Translations under genes and position numbers: made by a program
Source: Oscillospiraceae bacterium Marseille-Q3528
GTDB taxonomy: Bacteria; Bacillota; Clostridia; Lachnospirales; Lachnospiraceae
Assembly (NCBI GenBank): GCA_018223385.1
Contig: JAGTTR010000022.1
Span: 1 to 64,000 of the forward strand
DNA: 64,000 nucleotides
Reading direction: 5' to 3'
Shown: positions 54,963-63,863 of the stretch, piece after piece
How the letters are laid out: each line of letters opens with the position of its first letter
How positions within the stretch are numbered: the first letter of the stretch is position 1
The notes under the pieces: model-generated
Databases searched by the model: none
What the model was told of the DNA's origin: nothing
The model's input: the letters and a program-made list of their open reading frames with translations, nothing else

Positions 54963-55748
54963 ATGAGATTTCGGCCATGTATTGATATTCATAACGGAAA
55001 GGTAAAACAGATCGTGGGAGGAAGCTTAAGCGACCGGGGCGATCAGGCAGCAGAAAATTTTGTGTCCGAGATGGACGGCGCCTACTATGCCGATTTTTAT
55101 AAAAAAGACGGTTTGAAAGGCGGCCACATCATTTTGCTGAATCCGGCATCCTCCCCCTATTATGAGGCAACGAAGCAGCAGGCGCTTTTGGCACTTGGGG
55201 CGTATCCTGGCGGCTTTCAGCTGGGCGGCGGCATTACCCCGGACAATGCGAAAGCATTCCTGGATGCAGGGGCCAGCCATGTGATCGTCACGTCCTATGT
55301 TTTTCGGGATGGGAAAATCAGCACGGACAATCTGCGCCGGATGCTGGACTGTGTGGGGAAGGAACATCTGGTGCTGGACTTGAGCTGCCGCAAAAAGGAC
55401 GGTGCCTACTATGTGGTGACGGATCGCTGGCAGAAATTCACAGAGACGAAGGTCACGGAAGAGACGCTGGAATGGCTCCGGGACAGTTGCGCGGAATTCC
55501 TCATTCACGCGGTGGATGTGGAGGGCAAAGCCTCCGGCATTGAGGTGCCGCTGGTGGAGCTGCTGGCCGATATGGACAATTTTCCGTGTACATATGCGGG
55601 CGGTGTGGGCAGCTTCGAGGATCTGGCCCGGTTAAAGCAGGCCGGACGGGGGAAGGTAGATGTGACCATTGGAAGCGCCCTGGATCTGTTTGGCGGGAAA
55701 ATGCCATATCGAGAAGTGCTGGAATACATAAAGAAAGCAGCTGATTAA
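54963..55748 (+). CDS. hisA: Eukaryotic-type HisA (ProFAR isomerase)
   Basis: The 261-residue TIM-barrel protein resembles yeast His6 rather than the usual bacterial HisA: RPCIDIHNGKVKQIVGGSL, AYYADFYK, VTSYVFRDGK, LVLDLSCRKKDGAYYVV, DRWQKFTE, FLIHAVDVEG and TIGSALDLFGG. It catalyses the Amadori rearrangement in histidine synthesis. The ATG at 54963 follows TTGGAGGAACAGAGG. No other his gene is in the window, so it is a lone gene. Confidence 0.87.
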   Translation: MRFRPCIDIHNGKVKQIVGGSLSDRGDQAAENFVSEMDGAYYADFYKKDGLKGGHIILLNPASSPYYEATKQQALLALGAYPGGFQLGGGITPDNAKAFLDAGASHVIVTSYVFRDGKISTDNLRRMLDCVGKEHLVLDLSCRKKDGAYYVVTDRWQKFTETKVTEETLEWLRDSCAEFLIHAVDVEGKASGIEVPLVELLADMDNFPCTYAGGVGSFEDLARLKQAGRGKVDVTIGSALDLFGGKMPYREVLEYIKKAAD

Positions 55749-55753
55749 CAAGA

Positions 55754-55913
55754 TACAGTTCACCCGCGCCATTCGCAAAATTGCATCTTCGATGCTCTCC
55801 GCTGCTGCACAGCTCATTTTTGCTCAGACATTGGCGCTCCCTTTGTACATTTATGCAGACAGATTTTCATGCAAGCACGAAATCTGTCCACATGAATGTA
55901 CAAGTGAACTGTA
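55754..55913. repeat. Dispersed intergenic hairpin repeat, copy B (long form)
   Basis: TACAGTTCAC (55754-55763) and GTGAACTGTA (55904-55913) are the outer arms. The inner stem ACAGATTTTCATGC...GCACGAAATCTGT matches the other copies. An extra stretch of about 75 bases sits in the left half and begins CGCGCCATTCGCAA, a word shared with copy C. Confidence 0.7.
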
Positions 55914-55953
55914 AGATCAATTATTAAAAAATACTTAATTTATCCGAAAATTG

Positions 55954-55981
55954 TTGCAATTTATCTGGGATATGGTATAAT
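55954..55981 (+). promoter_or_regulatory. Promoter of hpf
   Basis: TTGCAA (55954-55959) and TATAAT (55976-55981) are 16 bases apart, about 65 bases before the hpf start. Confidence 0.6.
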
Positions 55982-56046
55982 TAGAACATAACAGAGGACG
56001 CGACAAAGATCTCTGTTGTAATCCAAAGGAAAAGGGGTTGGACAGT

Positions 56047-56574
56047 ATGCGTTTTACGATTAGCGGAAAAAACATAGATGTAACGGAGGGCTTGAAGGCC
56101 GCGGTTACAGACAAGCTGGGAAAGCTTGAGAAATATTTCACTCCTGATACAGAGATTATCGTCACACTCAGCGTGGAGAAGGAACGGCAGAAGATCGAGG
56201 TAACGATCCCCGTGAAGGGCAATATGATCCGTTCCGAACAGGTCAGCAACGACATGTACGTTTCCATTGATCTGGTGGAAGAAGTCATCGAGCGTCAGCT
56301 GAAGAAGTACAAGAAGAAACTCATCGACAAGAAGCAGAGTGCAGTCAGCTTCAACAAAGAGTTCATCGAGAAAGACTACGACACCGACGACCACATCGAG
56401 ATCATCAGAAGAAAAAGCTTCGGCATGAAGCCCATGTATCCCGAGGACGCATGCGTACAGATGGAACTTCTGGGACACAATTTCTTCGTATTCCGCAATG
56501 CAGAGAGTGATGAAGTTTGCGTCGTTTATAAGAGAAAAGGCAACACCTACGGTCTCATCGAGCCGGAGTGCTAA
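56047..56574 (+). CDS. hpf: Long-form ribosome hibernation-promoting factor
   Basis: The 175-residue protein has the N-terminal HPF/RaiA domain (MRFTISGKNIDVTEGLKAAV, 1-95) and the C-terminal dimerisation domain of the long form (IIRRKSFGMKPMYPEDACVQ to the end, about 118-175). It joins two 70S ribosomes into inactive 100S dimers in stationary phase. The ATG at 56047 is favoured over a TTG at 56038. hpf directly before secA is a common Firmicute order. Confidence 0.93.
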   Translation: MRFTISGKNIDVTEGLKAAVTDKLGKLEKYFTPDTEIIVTLSVEKERQKIEVTIPVKGNMIRSEQVSNDMYVSIDLVEEVIERQLKKYKKKLIDKKQSAVSFNKEFIEKDYDTDDHIEIIRRKSFGMKPMYPEDACVQMELLGHNFFVFRNAESDEVCVVYKRKGNTYGLIEPEC

Positions 56575-56589
56575 GAACCATCGGTTGAG

Positions 56590-56608
56590 CGGCTGGAATA
56601 GCCGTTTT
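56590..56608 (+). terminator. Weak terminator after hpf
   Basis: CGGCT (56590-56594) pairs with AGCCG (56600-56604), followed by TTTT. The stem is short. Confidence 0.4.
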
Positions 56609-56687
56609 CCGGTTTTACTTTATGGATCAGCCGGATGAGTAGCTAAGGAGCAAAAGTTCCATATAAGAGATAAGAAATAACAACAGA

Positions 56688-56779
56688 CAGGCGTGTTTCT
56701 TCCTATATAAAAGGAGGGGATGCGCCTGATTTTTATATGTAAGCCTATTATTTCATTTGCACCACCGGAAAGCTTATAA
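56688..56779 (+). other. Hairpin with a buried ribosome binding site and a 19-codon ORF before secA
   Basis: CAGGCG (56688-56693) pairs with CGCCTG (56723-56728), and TCCT inside pairs with the Shine-Dalgarno AAAGGAGGGG. This hides the site of an ATG at 56720. The ORF reads MRLIFICKPIISFAPPESL and stops at 56779. It may be a leader peptide, but the secA promoter lies after it, so the link is weak. Otherwise the hpf-secA gap shows no gene. Confidence 0.3.
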
Positions 56780-56835
56780 AATTCCGCAATGCCAGCATCG
56801 AGATACAGTGCCGCAGGACGCTCCATAGTTAGTTC

Positions 56836-56864
56836 TTGTGTTTGACGAACAAATGCCGTATAAT
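56836..56864 (+). promoter_or_regulatory. Promoter of secA
   Basis: TTGTGT (56836-56841) and TATAAT (56859-56864) are 17 bases apart, about 65 bases before the start codon. A second -35-like TTGACT lies at 56870. Confidence 0.5.
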
Positions 56865-56930
56865 ATACTTTGACTTGAAATCGCTATTACCTTTTGTATA
56901 GTATAGGAAGAAACAGGAGAACAAAGATTT

Positions 56931-59498
56931 ATGAAATTATCAGAGAAACTGTTTGGTACACACAGTACGAGAGAGTTGAAACGGGTGTATCCTATCGTGG
57001 ATAAGATCGAAGCACTTCGCCCGGAGATGACTGCGCTCACTGATGAGGAACTGAAAGGAAAGACGAAAGAGTTCAAGGATCGTCTGGCCAACGGAGAGAC
57101 CCTGGACGACCTGCTGGTGGAAGCCTTCGCCGTTGTCCGGGAAGCTGCCCGCCGGGTGCTCGGCATGGAGCATTACCGGGTACAGCTCATCGGTGGTATC
57201 ATCCTGCATCAGGGGCGAATCGCAGAGATGCGTACCGGTGAAGGTAAGACCCTCGTATCCACTCTTCCGGCTTACTTAAATGCCCTGGAAGGTAAGGGCG
57301 TCCACATCGTGACGGTCAACGACTATCTGGCACACCGTGACGCAGAGTGGATGGGCGCTGTTCATGAATTCCTGGGGCTGAAGGTGGGCTGCGTGCTCAA
57401 CTCCATGGAGAAAGACGAGCGCCGGGAAGCGTACAACTGTGATATCACTTACATTACCAACAACGAGCTGGGATTTGACTACCTGCGTGACAACATGGTC
57501 ATCTACAAGGCACAGCTGGTACAGCGCGGCCTTCACTACGCCATCATCGACGAGGTGGATTCTGTCCTCATCGACGAGGCCAGAACCCCGCTGATCATTT
57601 CCGGTCAGAGCGGCAAGTCCACGAAGCTGTATGAGGTGTGCGACATTCTTGCCCGCCAGCTGGAGAAGGGCGAGTACCGGGAGCTGTCTAAGATGGATGC
57701 CCTCATGGGTGAGATGGTGGAGGAGTCCGGCGACTTTGTGGTCAACGAGAAAGATAAGATCGTGAACCTGACCGAGTCCGGTGTGAAGAAGGTGGAGGAT
57801 TTCTTCCACATTGAAAACCTGGCAGACCCGGAGAATCTGGAGATTCAGCACAACATCATTCTGGCGCTGCGTGCCAACTACCTGATGTTCCGTGACCGGG
57901 ATTATGTGGTGCAGGATGACAAAGTACTGATCGTCGATGAGTTCACCGGCCGTATCATGCCGGGCAGACGGTATTCCGACGGCCTGCATCAGGCCATTGA
58001 GGCAAAAGAGAAGGTACAGGTAAAACGGGAGAGCAAGACGCTGGCCACCATCACCTTCCAGAACTTTTTCAACAAATATGATAAAAAATGCGGTATGACC
58101 GGTACGGCGCAGACCGAGGAAAAAGAGTTCCGTGACATTTACGGCATGGACGTCATCGAGATCCCCACCAACCGACCGGTACAGAGAAAGGATCTGCACG
58201 ATTCTGTATACAAGACGAAGAAAGAAAAGCTGCGTGCGGTTGTCCGTGACATCAAGGAGACCCATGAGACCGGTCAGCCGGTGCTGGTGGGCACCATCAA
58301 TATCGATGCTTCCGAGGAACTGAGCCGGATGCTGAACAGAGAAGGCATTCCACATAAGGTGCTGAACGCCAAGTTCCATGAGCTGGAGGCAGAGATCGTC
58401 AAGGATGCCGGTGTGCACGGCGCCGTGACCATTGCCACCAATATGGCAGGCCGTGGTACGGATATCAAGCTGGACGATGCAGCCAGAGAAGCCGGAGGAT
58501 TAAAGATCATCGGCACTGAGCGTCATGAGTCCAGACGTATCGACAACCAGCTGCGCGGACGTTCCGGCCGTCAGGGAGATCCGGGATGCTCCAAGTTCTA
58601 CATTTCCCTGGAGGACGATCTGATGCGCCTGTTCGGTTCCGAACGTCTCATGTCCGTCTTCAATGCACTGGGCGTGCCGGAGGATGAGGAGATCCAGCAC
58701 AAGATGCTGACCGACGCCATCGAGAAAGCCCAGATGAAGATCGAGAGCAACAACTTTGGTATCCGTAAGAACCTGCTGGAGTACGACCAGGTCATGAACG
58801 AGCAGCGTGAGATCATTTACGGTGAGCGCCGCAGAGTGCTGGACGGCGAGAACATGCGGGACGTGATCTACAAGATGATCATGGATATCGTGGAAAATGC
58901 CGTAGATACGTGTATTGCCGAGGATTCTGACCCGGAGGAGTGGGATTTCACAGAGCTCAACGAGCTGCTGCTGCCCATCATTCCGCTGCCGCTCATCACC
59001 CGCGAGGCAGCAAAGGGCATGTCCAAGAACGAGCTGAAACAGGATCTGAAGCAGAAAGCCGTTGTTTTATATGAAGTAAAAGAAACCGAATTCCCGGAGC
59101 CGGAGATGATCCGTGAGGCAGAGCGCGTGATTCTGCTGAAAGTCATTGACCGGAAGTGGATGACCCATATCGACGACATGGAGCAGCTGCGGCAGGGCAT
59201 CGGCCTGCAGGCATACGGCCAGAGAGACCCGCTGGTAGAATATAAGCTGAACGGCTATGAGATGTTCGATGCCATGACAGAGAGCATCCGGGAAGACACC
59301 GTAAAACTGCTGCTGCATCTGAAGATCGAGCAGAAGGTAGAGCGGGAAGAGGTTGCCAAGGTAACCGGCACCAATAAGGATGAGACCGGCCCCCGGGCGC
59401 CGAAGAAGCGGGAAAACGCCAAGGTTTACCCCAACGATCCGTGCCCGTGCGGAAGCGGTAAGAAATACAAGCAGTGCTGCGGCAGAAAGCAGATTTAA
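56931..59498 (+). CDS. secA: Protein translocase ATPase SecA
   Basis: The 855-residue protein has the SecA layout: NBD1 with [17 protein letters not shown] (Walker A), preprotein cross-linking domain, NBD2 with GRGTDIKL, helical wing and scaffold, and a C-terminal zinc SEC-C motif [16 protein letters not shown]. It drives proteins through SecYEG. The ATG follows AGGAGAACAAAGATTT. prfB lies 31 bases downstream and is probably co-transcribed. Confidence 0.97.
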   Translation: MKLSEKLFGTHSTRELKRVYPIVDKIEALRPEMTALTDEELKGKTKEFKDRLANGETLDDLLVEAFAVVREAARRVLGMEHYRVQLIGGIILHQGRIAEMRTGEGKTLVSTLPAYLNALEGKGVHIVTVNDYLAHRDAEWMGAVHEFLGLKVGCVLNSMEKDERREAYNCDITYITNNELGFDYLRDNMVIYKAQLVQRGLHYAIIDEVDSVLIDEARTPLIISGQSGKSTKLYEVCDILARQLEKGEYRELSKMDALMGEMVEESGDFVVNEKDKIVNLTESGVKKVEDFFHIENLADPENLEIQHNIILALRANYLMFRDRDYVVQDDKVLIVDEFTGRIMPGRRYSDGLHQAIEAKEKVQVKRESKTLATITFQNFFNKYDKKCGMTGTAQTEEKEFRDIYGMDVIEIPTNRPVQRKDLHDSVYKTKKEKLRAVVRDIKETHETGQPVLVGTINIDASEELSRMLNREGIPHKVLNAKFHELEAEIVKDAGVHGAVTIATNMAGRGTDIKLDDAAREAGGLKIIGTERHESRRIDNQLRGRSGRQGDPGCSKFYISLEDDLMRLFGSERLMSVFNALGVPEDEEIQHKMLTDAIEKAQMKIESNNFGIRKNLLEYDQVMNEQREIIYGERRRVLDGENMRDVIYKMIMDIVENAVDTCIAEDSDPEEWDFTELNELLLPIIPLPLITREAAKGMSKNELKQDLKQKAVVLYEVKETEFPEPEMIREAERVILLKVIDRKWMTHIDDMEQLRQGIGLQAYGQRDPLVEYKLNGYEMFDAMTESIREDTVKLLLHLKIEQKVEREEVAKVTGTNKDETGPRAPKKRENAKVYPNDPCPCGSGKKYKQCCGRKQI

Positions 59499-59529
59499 AG
59501 AAAATCAGAAAAAAAGGATGTGATTTCGC

Positions 59530-60658
59530 GTGGTAGAATTAGATAATTTTAAAAGCATTCTGAATTCCTATGAAAGTCCATTAGCGGAAGTGAGGGATTC
59601 ACTTTGACCTCGCTAACAAGGAAAAGCGGATCGAAGAATTAGAAAGAGAAATGGAAGCGCCGGGATTCTGGGACGATACCGAGCGCTCCCAGAAATACAT
59701 GGTGGAGCTCAAGAGTCTCAAGGATGACAAGGAGACGTATGAGCAGCTGGAAAGCCAGTATGAGGACATTGCCACACTCATCGAGATGGGGTATGAGGAA
59801 AATGACGCCTCTGTCATCCCGGAGATCGAGGAAATGCTGCAGGAATTCATCAGCACCTACGACAATATCCGGATGAAGACGCTGCTGTCAGGCGAGTACG
59901 ATGCCTGCGGTGCGATCCTGACGCTGCATGCCGGGGCAGGCGGCACAGAAGCCTGTGACTGGGCAGCCATGCTGTATCGGATGTACTGCCGCTGGGCAGA
60001 TGCCAAGGGCTACAGCGTGGAGGTGCTGGACTATCTGGACGGCGACGAGGCGGGCATCAAGTCCGTCACCTTCCAGGTCAACGGCGAGAATGCCTACGGT
60101 TACCTCAAATCCGAGAAAGGCGTTCACCGGCTGGTGCGGATTTCGCCGTTCAATGCGGCGGGCAAACGGCAGACCTCCTTTGTTTCCCTGGATGTCATGC
60201 CGGACATTGAGGAAGACCTGGATGTGGATATCGACGAGAAGGATCTGCGGATCGACACGTACCGTTCCAGTGGTGCGGGCGGTCAGCACATCAACAAGAC
60301 GTCCTCGGCCATCCGTATCACCCACCTTCCCACAGGCATCGTTGTCCAGTGTCAGAATGAGCGTTCCCAGTTCCAGAACAAGGACAAAGCCATGCAGATG
60401 CTGAAAGCCAAGCTGTACCTGCTCAAGCAGCAGGAAAACGCAGAGAAGCTTTCCGGTATCCGCGGCGAGACGAAGGAGATCGGCTGGGGCAGCCAGATCC
60501 GCTCCTACGTTATGCAGCCATATACGATGGTGAAGGATCACAGAACGGGGGAGGAGTCCGGTAACGTGCAGAGTGTGCTGGACGGCAACCTGGATCCGTT
60601 CATCAATGCCTATTTAAAATGGATCAGTTTAAAAAACAGTGCGCAGGAAGAGAGCTAA
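59530..60658 (+). CDS. prfB: Peptide chain release factor 2 (programmed +1 frameshift)
   Basis: Translation begins at a GTG (59530), reads 25 codons and meets an in-frame TGA at 59605-59607 in ACTTTGACC. An upstream AGGG provides the internal Shine-Dalgarno-like stimulus. A +1 shift on CTT-T resumes at GAC 59606 and gives about 375 residues. The GGQ motif (GAGGQHINKTSSAIR) and the SPF stop-codon reader (RISPFNAAGKRQTSF) are intact. RF2 level is thus self-controlled by UGA reading. It follows secA, as in many Firmicutes. Confidence 0.95.
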
Positions 60659-60671
60659 AAGCTCATAATCG

Positions 60672-60760
60672 CAGTTCACACGCGCCATTCGCAACATATT
60701 CCTGTGGACAGATTTTCATACGAGCATGAAATCTGCCCGCAGAAATATGTGAGTGAACTG
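60672..60760. repeat. Dispersed intergenic hairpin repeat, copy C
   Basis: CAGTTCAC (60672-60679) and GTGAACTG (60753-60760) are the outer arms. Inside, CATATTCCTGTGGACAGATT and its near complement surround the centre CATACGAGCATG. It shares CGCGCCATTCGCAA with copy B. Confidence 0.75.
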
Positions 60761-60762
60761 TA

Positions 60763-60787
60763 AAAAACAGTTGCGCGCTGTTTTTAT
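60763..60787 (+). terminator. Short terminator after prfB and the repeat
   Basis: AAAACAG pairs with CTGTTTT around TTGCGCG, followed by TA and more Ts. Confidence 0.5.
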
Positions 60788-60849
60788 TTGTGTTAATATC
60801 TTTCGTGAAAAAACAAGTGTATCCCCAGGACAAACAGAAGGCGGTTATT

Positions 60850-61293
60850 ATGTCAGAAAAGAAAAAGTATTATGTGGTGACGGGCAAGGCAGTGCCGGAA
60901 GTATTGCTAAAAGTGGTGGAAGCCAAGAAGCTTCTGGATGCGGAGAAGGTGCTGACCGTGCAGGAGGCTACCGACCAGGTAGGCATCAGCCGGAGCTCAT
61001 TTTACAAGTATAAGGATGATATTTTCCCGTTTCATGAGAATGCCAAGGGACGGACAATTACGATGATGATGCAGATGGATGATGAGCCGGGCGCCTTATC
61101 AGAGGTGCTGGGCAAGGTGGCGGAATACAACGCGAACATCCTTACCATCCACCAGAGTGTTCCAATCAACGGAATCGCTTCGCTGACGATGAGTATTGAA
61201 GTCCTGCCTACGACAAAGGATCTGTCAGAAATGATGGAACAGATGGAGTCTCAGAAAGAGATACATTATGTAAAAATACTAGCCAGGGAGTGA
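60850..61293 (+). CDS. UPF0735 ACT-domain protein (ThrR/PheB-like regulator)
   Basis: The 147-residue protein has a helix-turn-helix-like N-terminus (LTVQEATDQVGISRSSFYKY, about 37-56) and a C-terminal ACT domain (DEPGALSEVLGKVAEYNANI, about 78-97). This is the UPF0735 (PheB) family. Its Bacillus subtilis member ThrR represses threonine-pathway genes. Here it comes directly before hom and lysC, which supports such a role. The ATG at 60850 follows AGAAGGCGG. Ligand and operator are not seen. Confidence 0.85.
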   Translation: MSEKKKYYVVTGKAVPEVLLKVVEAKKLLDAEKVLTVQEATDQVGISRSSFYKYKDDIFPFHENAKGRTITMMMQMDDEPGALSEVLGKVAEYNANILTIHQSVPINGIASLTMSIEVLPTTKDLSEMMEQMESQKEIHYVKILARE

Positions 61294-61298
61294 GCATT

Positions 61299-62510
61299 AT
61301 GATTCAGGTAGCAATCATGGGATATGGAACCGTTGGTTCCGGAGTAGCAGAAGTCATTCACACGAACCGGGAGGGCATCAAGAGAGAACTGAAGGAAGAC
61401 ATGGAAGTAAAATACATCCTCGATCTTCGCGATTTCCCGGGAGACCCTGAGGAGAAAAAGATCGTTCATGATTTTGATATCATCGTCAACGATCCTGAGA
61501 TCGACATCGTGGTAGAGACAATGGGAGGCGTGCATCCGGCATATGAGTTTTCCAAGCGTGCGCTGGAGGCCGGTAAGAGCGTTTGCACCTCCAATAAAGA
61601 GCTGGTGGCATCCTGCGGCGCAGAGCTGCTGGAGACAGCCAAAGAGCACAACGTGAACTATTTTTATGAGGCCAGCGTTGGCGGCGGCATTCCGATCATC
61701 CGTCCGTTAAACTATGCGCTGACCGCAGAGATCATTGAGGAGATCACCGGTATCCTCAACGGAACGACCAACTACATCCTGACCCGCATGAAAAATGAGG
61801 GACTGGATTTTGCAGAGGTGCTGAAAGCAGCCCAGGATCTGGGTTACGCAGAGAAGAACCCGGAGGCAGACGTGGAGGGCTATGATGCCTGCCGCAAGAT
61901 CGCCATTCTCTCTTCCCTGGCTTTCTGTCATCAGGTAGATTACAAGGACATTTATACCGAGGGAATCACGAAGATCACCGCTACGGATATCAAATATGCC
62001 AACGTGATGGGCAGAAGCATCAAGCTGCTGGCATCCGGCCGCAGAGACGGCGAGAACGTCTATGCCATGGTGGCACCGTTCATGATCGACAGCCAGAACC
62101 CGCTTTATATGGTAAATGACGTTTACAACGGCATTCTCGTGCGCAGCAACATGCTGGGCGAGACGATGTACTACGGCAAGGGCGCAGGCAAGCTTCCCAC
62201 CGCCAGCGCAGTGGTGGCAGACGTCATCGACGCAGCCCGTCATAAAGGAACGACAGCCAAGTTCCTCTGGGACAAGAGCAAGCTGCAGGTGGCAGATATC
62301 AAACACTGCAAGAACCGTTTCTTCGTCCGCATGGAGGGCAGCCGGGAGGAAGTGCTGGCAAAAGGTGCTGCATATTTCGGCGCTGTGGAGCCCGTGGCAT
62401 CCGTTGTGGCAGGCGAGGCAGCATTCGTCACCGGAGAGATGGAAGAGGCAGCCTTTGAAGAAGCAGCCAAGAAGGCCGGCGGCATCATCGGCCGGATTCG
62501 TGTCAAATAA
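61299..62510 (+). CDS. hom: Homoserine dehydrogenase
   Basis: The 403-residue protein has the NAD(P) loop MGYGTVGSGVAEVI (8-21), the catalytic GILNGTTNYILTRM region, EADVEGYDACRKIAILSSLA, and a short C-terminal regulatory part. It reduces aspartate semialdehyde to homoserine. The ATG at 61299 has AGGGAGTGAGCATT; the stop codon of the ACT protein gene lies within this ribosome binding stretch. lysC follows 27 bases on. Confidence 0.95.
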   Translation: MIQVAIMGYGTVGSGVAEVIHTNREGIKRELKEDMEVKYILDLRDFPGDPEEKKIVHDFDIIVNDPEIDIVVETMGGVHPAYEFSKRALEAGKSVCTSNKELVASCGAELLETAKEHNVNYFYEASVGGGIPIIRPLNYALTAEIIEEITGILNGTTNYILTRMKNEGLDFAEVLKAAQDLGYAEKNPEADVEGYDACRKIAILSSLAFCHQVDYKDIYTEGITKITATDIKYANVMGRSIKLLASGRRDGENVYAMVAPFMIDSQNPLYMVNDVYNGILVRSNMLGETMYYGKGAGKLPTASAVVADVIDAARHKGTTAKFLWDKSKLQVADIKHCKNRFFVRMEGSREEVLAKGAAYFGAVEPVASVVAGEAAFVTGEMEEAAFEEAAKKAGGIIGRIRVK

Positions 62511-62537
62511 ATCAAGGGTAGAAACGAGGAGGAAGCT

Positions 62538-63746
62538 ATGCTTATTGTGAAAAAATTCGGCGGCAGCTCTGTTGCGGACAAGGACCGCATCTTTAATGTG
62601 GCAGAGCGCTGCATCGAGGATTACAAGAAAGGACACGACATCATCGTGGTACTTTCTGCCATGGGAAAGACGACAGACCGTCTCATCGCCCAGGCACAGG
62701 AGATCAACCCCCTGGCGCCCAAGCGGGAAATGGATATGCTGCTGGCCACCGGCGAGCAGGTGTCTGTGGCCCTGATGGCCATGGCCATGAACTCTCTGGG
62801 GGTTCCGGCGGTATCCCTCAATGCGTTCCAGGTACAGATGCACACCACATCCACCTACAGCAATTCCCGGTTTAAGAGAATCGACTGCGACCGGATTCGG
62901 CATGAGCTGGACAACCGCAGAATCGTCATCATCACCGGATTCCAGGGCATCAACAAATATGATGACTTTACCACACTGGGCCGGGGCGGCTCCGATACGA
63001 CGGCTGTGGCGCTGGCAGCAGCCCTGCACGCAGATGCCTGCGAGATCTACACCGATGTGGAAGGTGTGTACACCGCAGACCCGCGCATCGTGCCCAACGC
63101 CCGCAAGATGAAAGAAATCTCCTACGATGAGATGCTGGAGCTGGCTTCTCTGGGAGCAAAGGTGCTGCACAACCGCTCAGTAGAGCTTGCGAAAAAATAC
63201 GGAGTACAGCTGGTCGTACGCTCCAGCTTAAACAGAGCACCGGGAACGGTGGTCAAGGAGGGAACACATATGGAAAGAATGTTAGTAAGCGGCGTAGCCG
63301 TAGATAAAAATACAGCAAGAATCTCAGTTATCGGCCTGAAGGATGAGCCGGGTATCGCTTTTAAGCTCTTCAACCTGCTGGCAAAGAACAAGATCAATGT
63401 AGACATGATCCTGCAGTCCGTTGGCCGTGACGGCACCAAGGATATCTCCTTCACCATCCCGCGTCTGGATGCCAGAGAAGTGAAAGACATTCTGGAGGAC
63501 AACAAGAACCGCATCACCGCTCAGAAGGTAGAGTGCGAGGAGAACATTGCCAAGGTATCCATCGTCGGCGCCGGCATGATGTCCAACCCGGGCGTGGCTG
63601 CCAAGATGTTCGAGTGCCTGTACAACGTGGGCATCAACATCAAGATGATCTCCACCTCCGAGATCCGCGTATCCGTCATCGTGGATGAGAAAGATGCAGA
63701 CAGAGCCCTGCAGGCCGTGCATGACTCCTTTGGACTGGAAGATTAA
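62538..63746 (+). CDS. lysC: Aspartate kinase
   Basis: The 402-residue protein has the kinase core KKFGGSSVADKDRI (5-18), VVLSAMGKTTDRL, LGRGGSDTTAVALAAAL, and TDVEGVYTADPR. Two ACT domains follow (about 265-402: IGLKDEPGIAFKLFNLLAKN, VGAGMMSNPGVAAKMFECLY). It phosphorylates aspartate, the entry step for lysine, threonine and methionine. The ACT domains give feedback control. The start has GAGGAGGAAGCT. It is the last gene of the ThrR-like/hom/lysC unit. Confidence 0.96.
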   Translation: MLIVKKFGGSSVADKDRIFNVAERCIEDYKKGHDIIVVLSAMGKTTDRLIAQAQEINPLAPKREMDMLLATGEQVSVALMAMAMNSLGVPAVSLNAFQVQMHTTSTYSNSRFKRIDCDRIRHELDNRRIVIITGFQGINKYDDFTTLGRGGSDTTAVALAAALHADACEIYTDVEGVYTADPRIVPNARKMKEISYDEMLELASLGAKVLHNRSVELAKKYGVQLVVRSSLNRAPGTVVKEGTHMERMLVSGVAVDKNTARISVIGLKDEPGIAFKLFNLLAKNKINVDMILQSVGRDGTKDISFTIPRLDAREVKDILEDNKNRITAQKVECEENIAKVSIVGAGMMSNPGVAAKMFECLYNVGINIKMISTSEIRVSVIVDEKDADRALQAVHDSFGLED

Positions 63747-63769
63747 AAATCGTATATGAAATATAAAAG

Positions 63770-63838
63770 CGGCGAATTCAGAAATCACGCAATCCGGAAT
63801 ACCGGATGATGCGGGTGACGGATTCGCCGTTTTTTTTC
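63770..63838 (+). terminator. Branched terminator after lysC
   Basis: CGGCGAAT (63770-63777) pairs with ATTCGCCG (63822-63829), followed by eight Ts. Inner stems TCACGC/GCGGGTGA and ATCCGG/CCGGAT are nested within it. Confidence 0.85.
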
Positions 63839-63863
63839 GTGATTTACCAGAGAAAATGACAGA

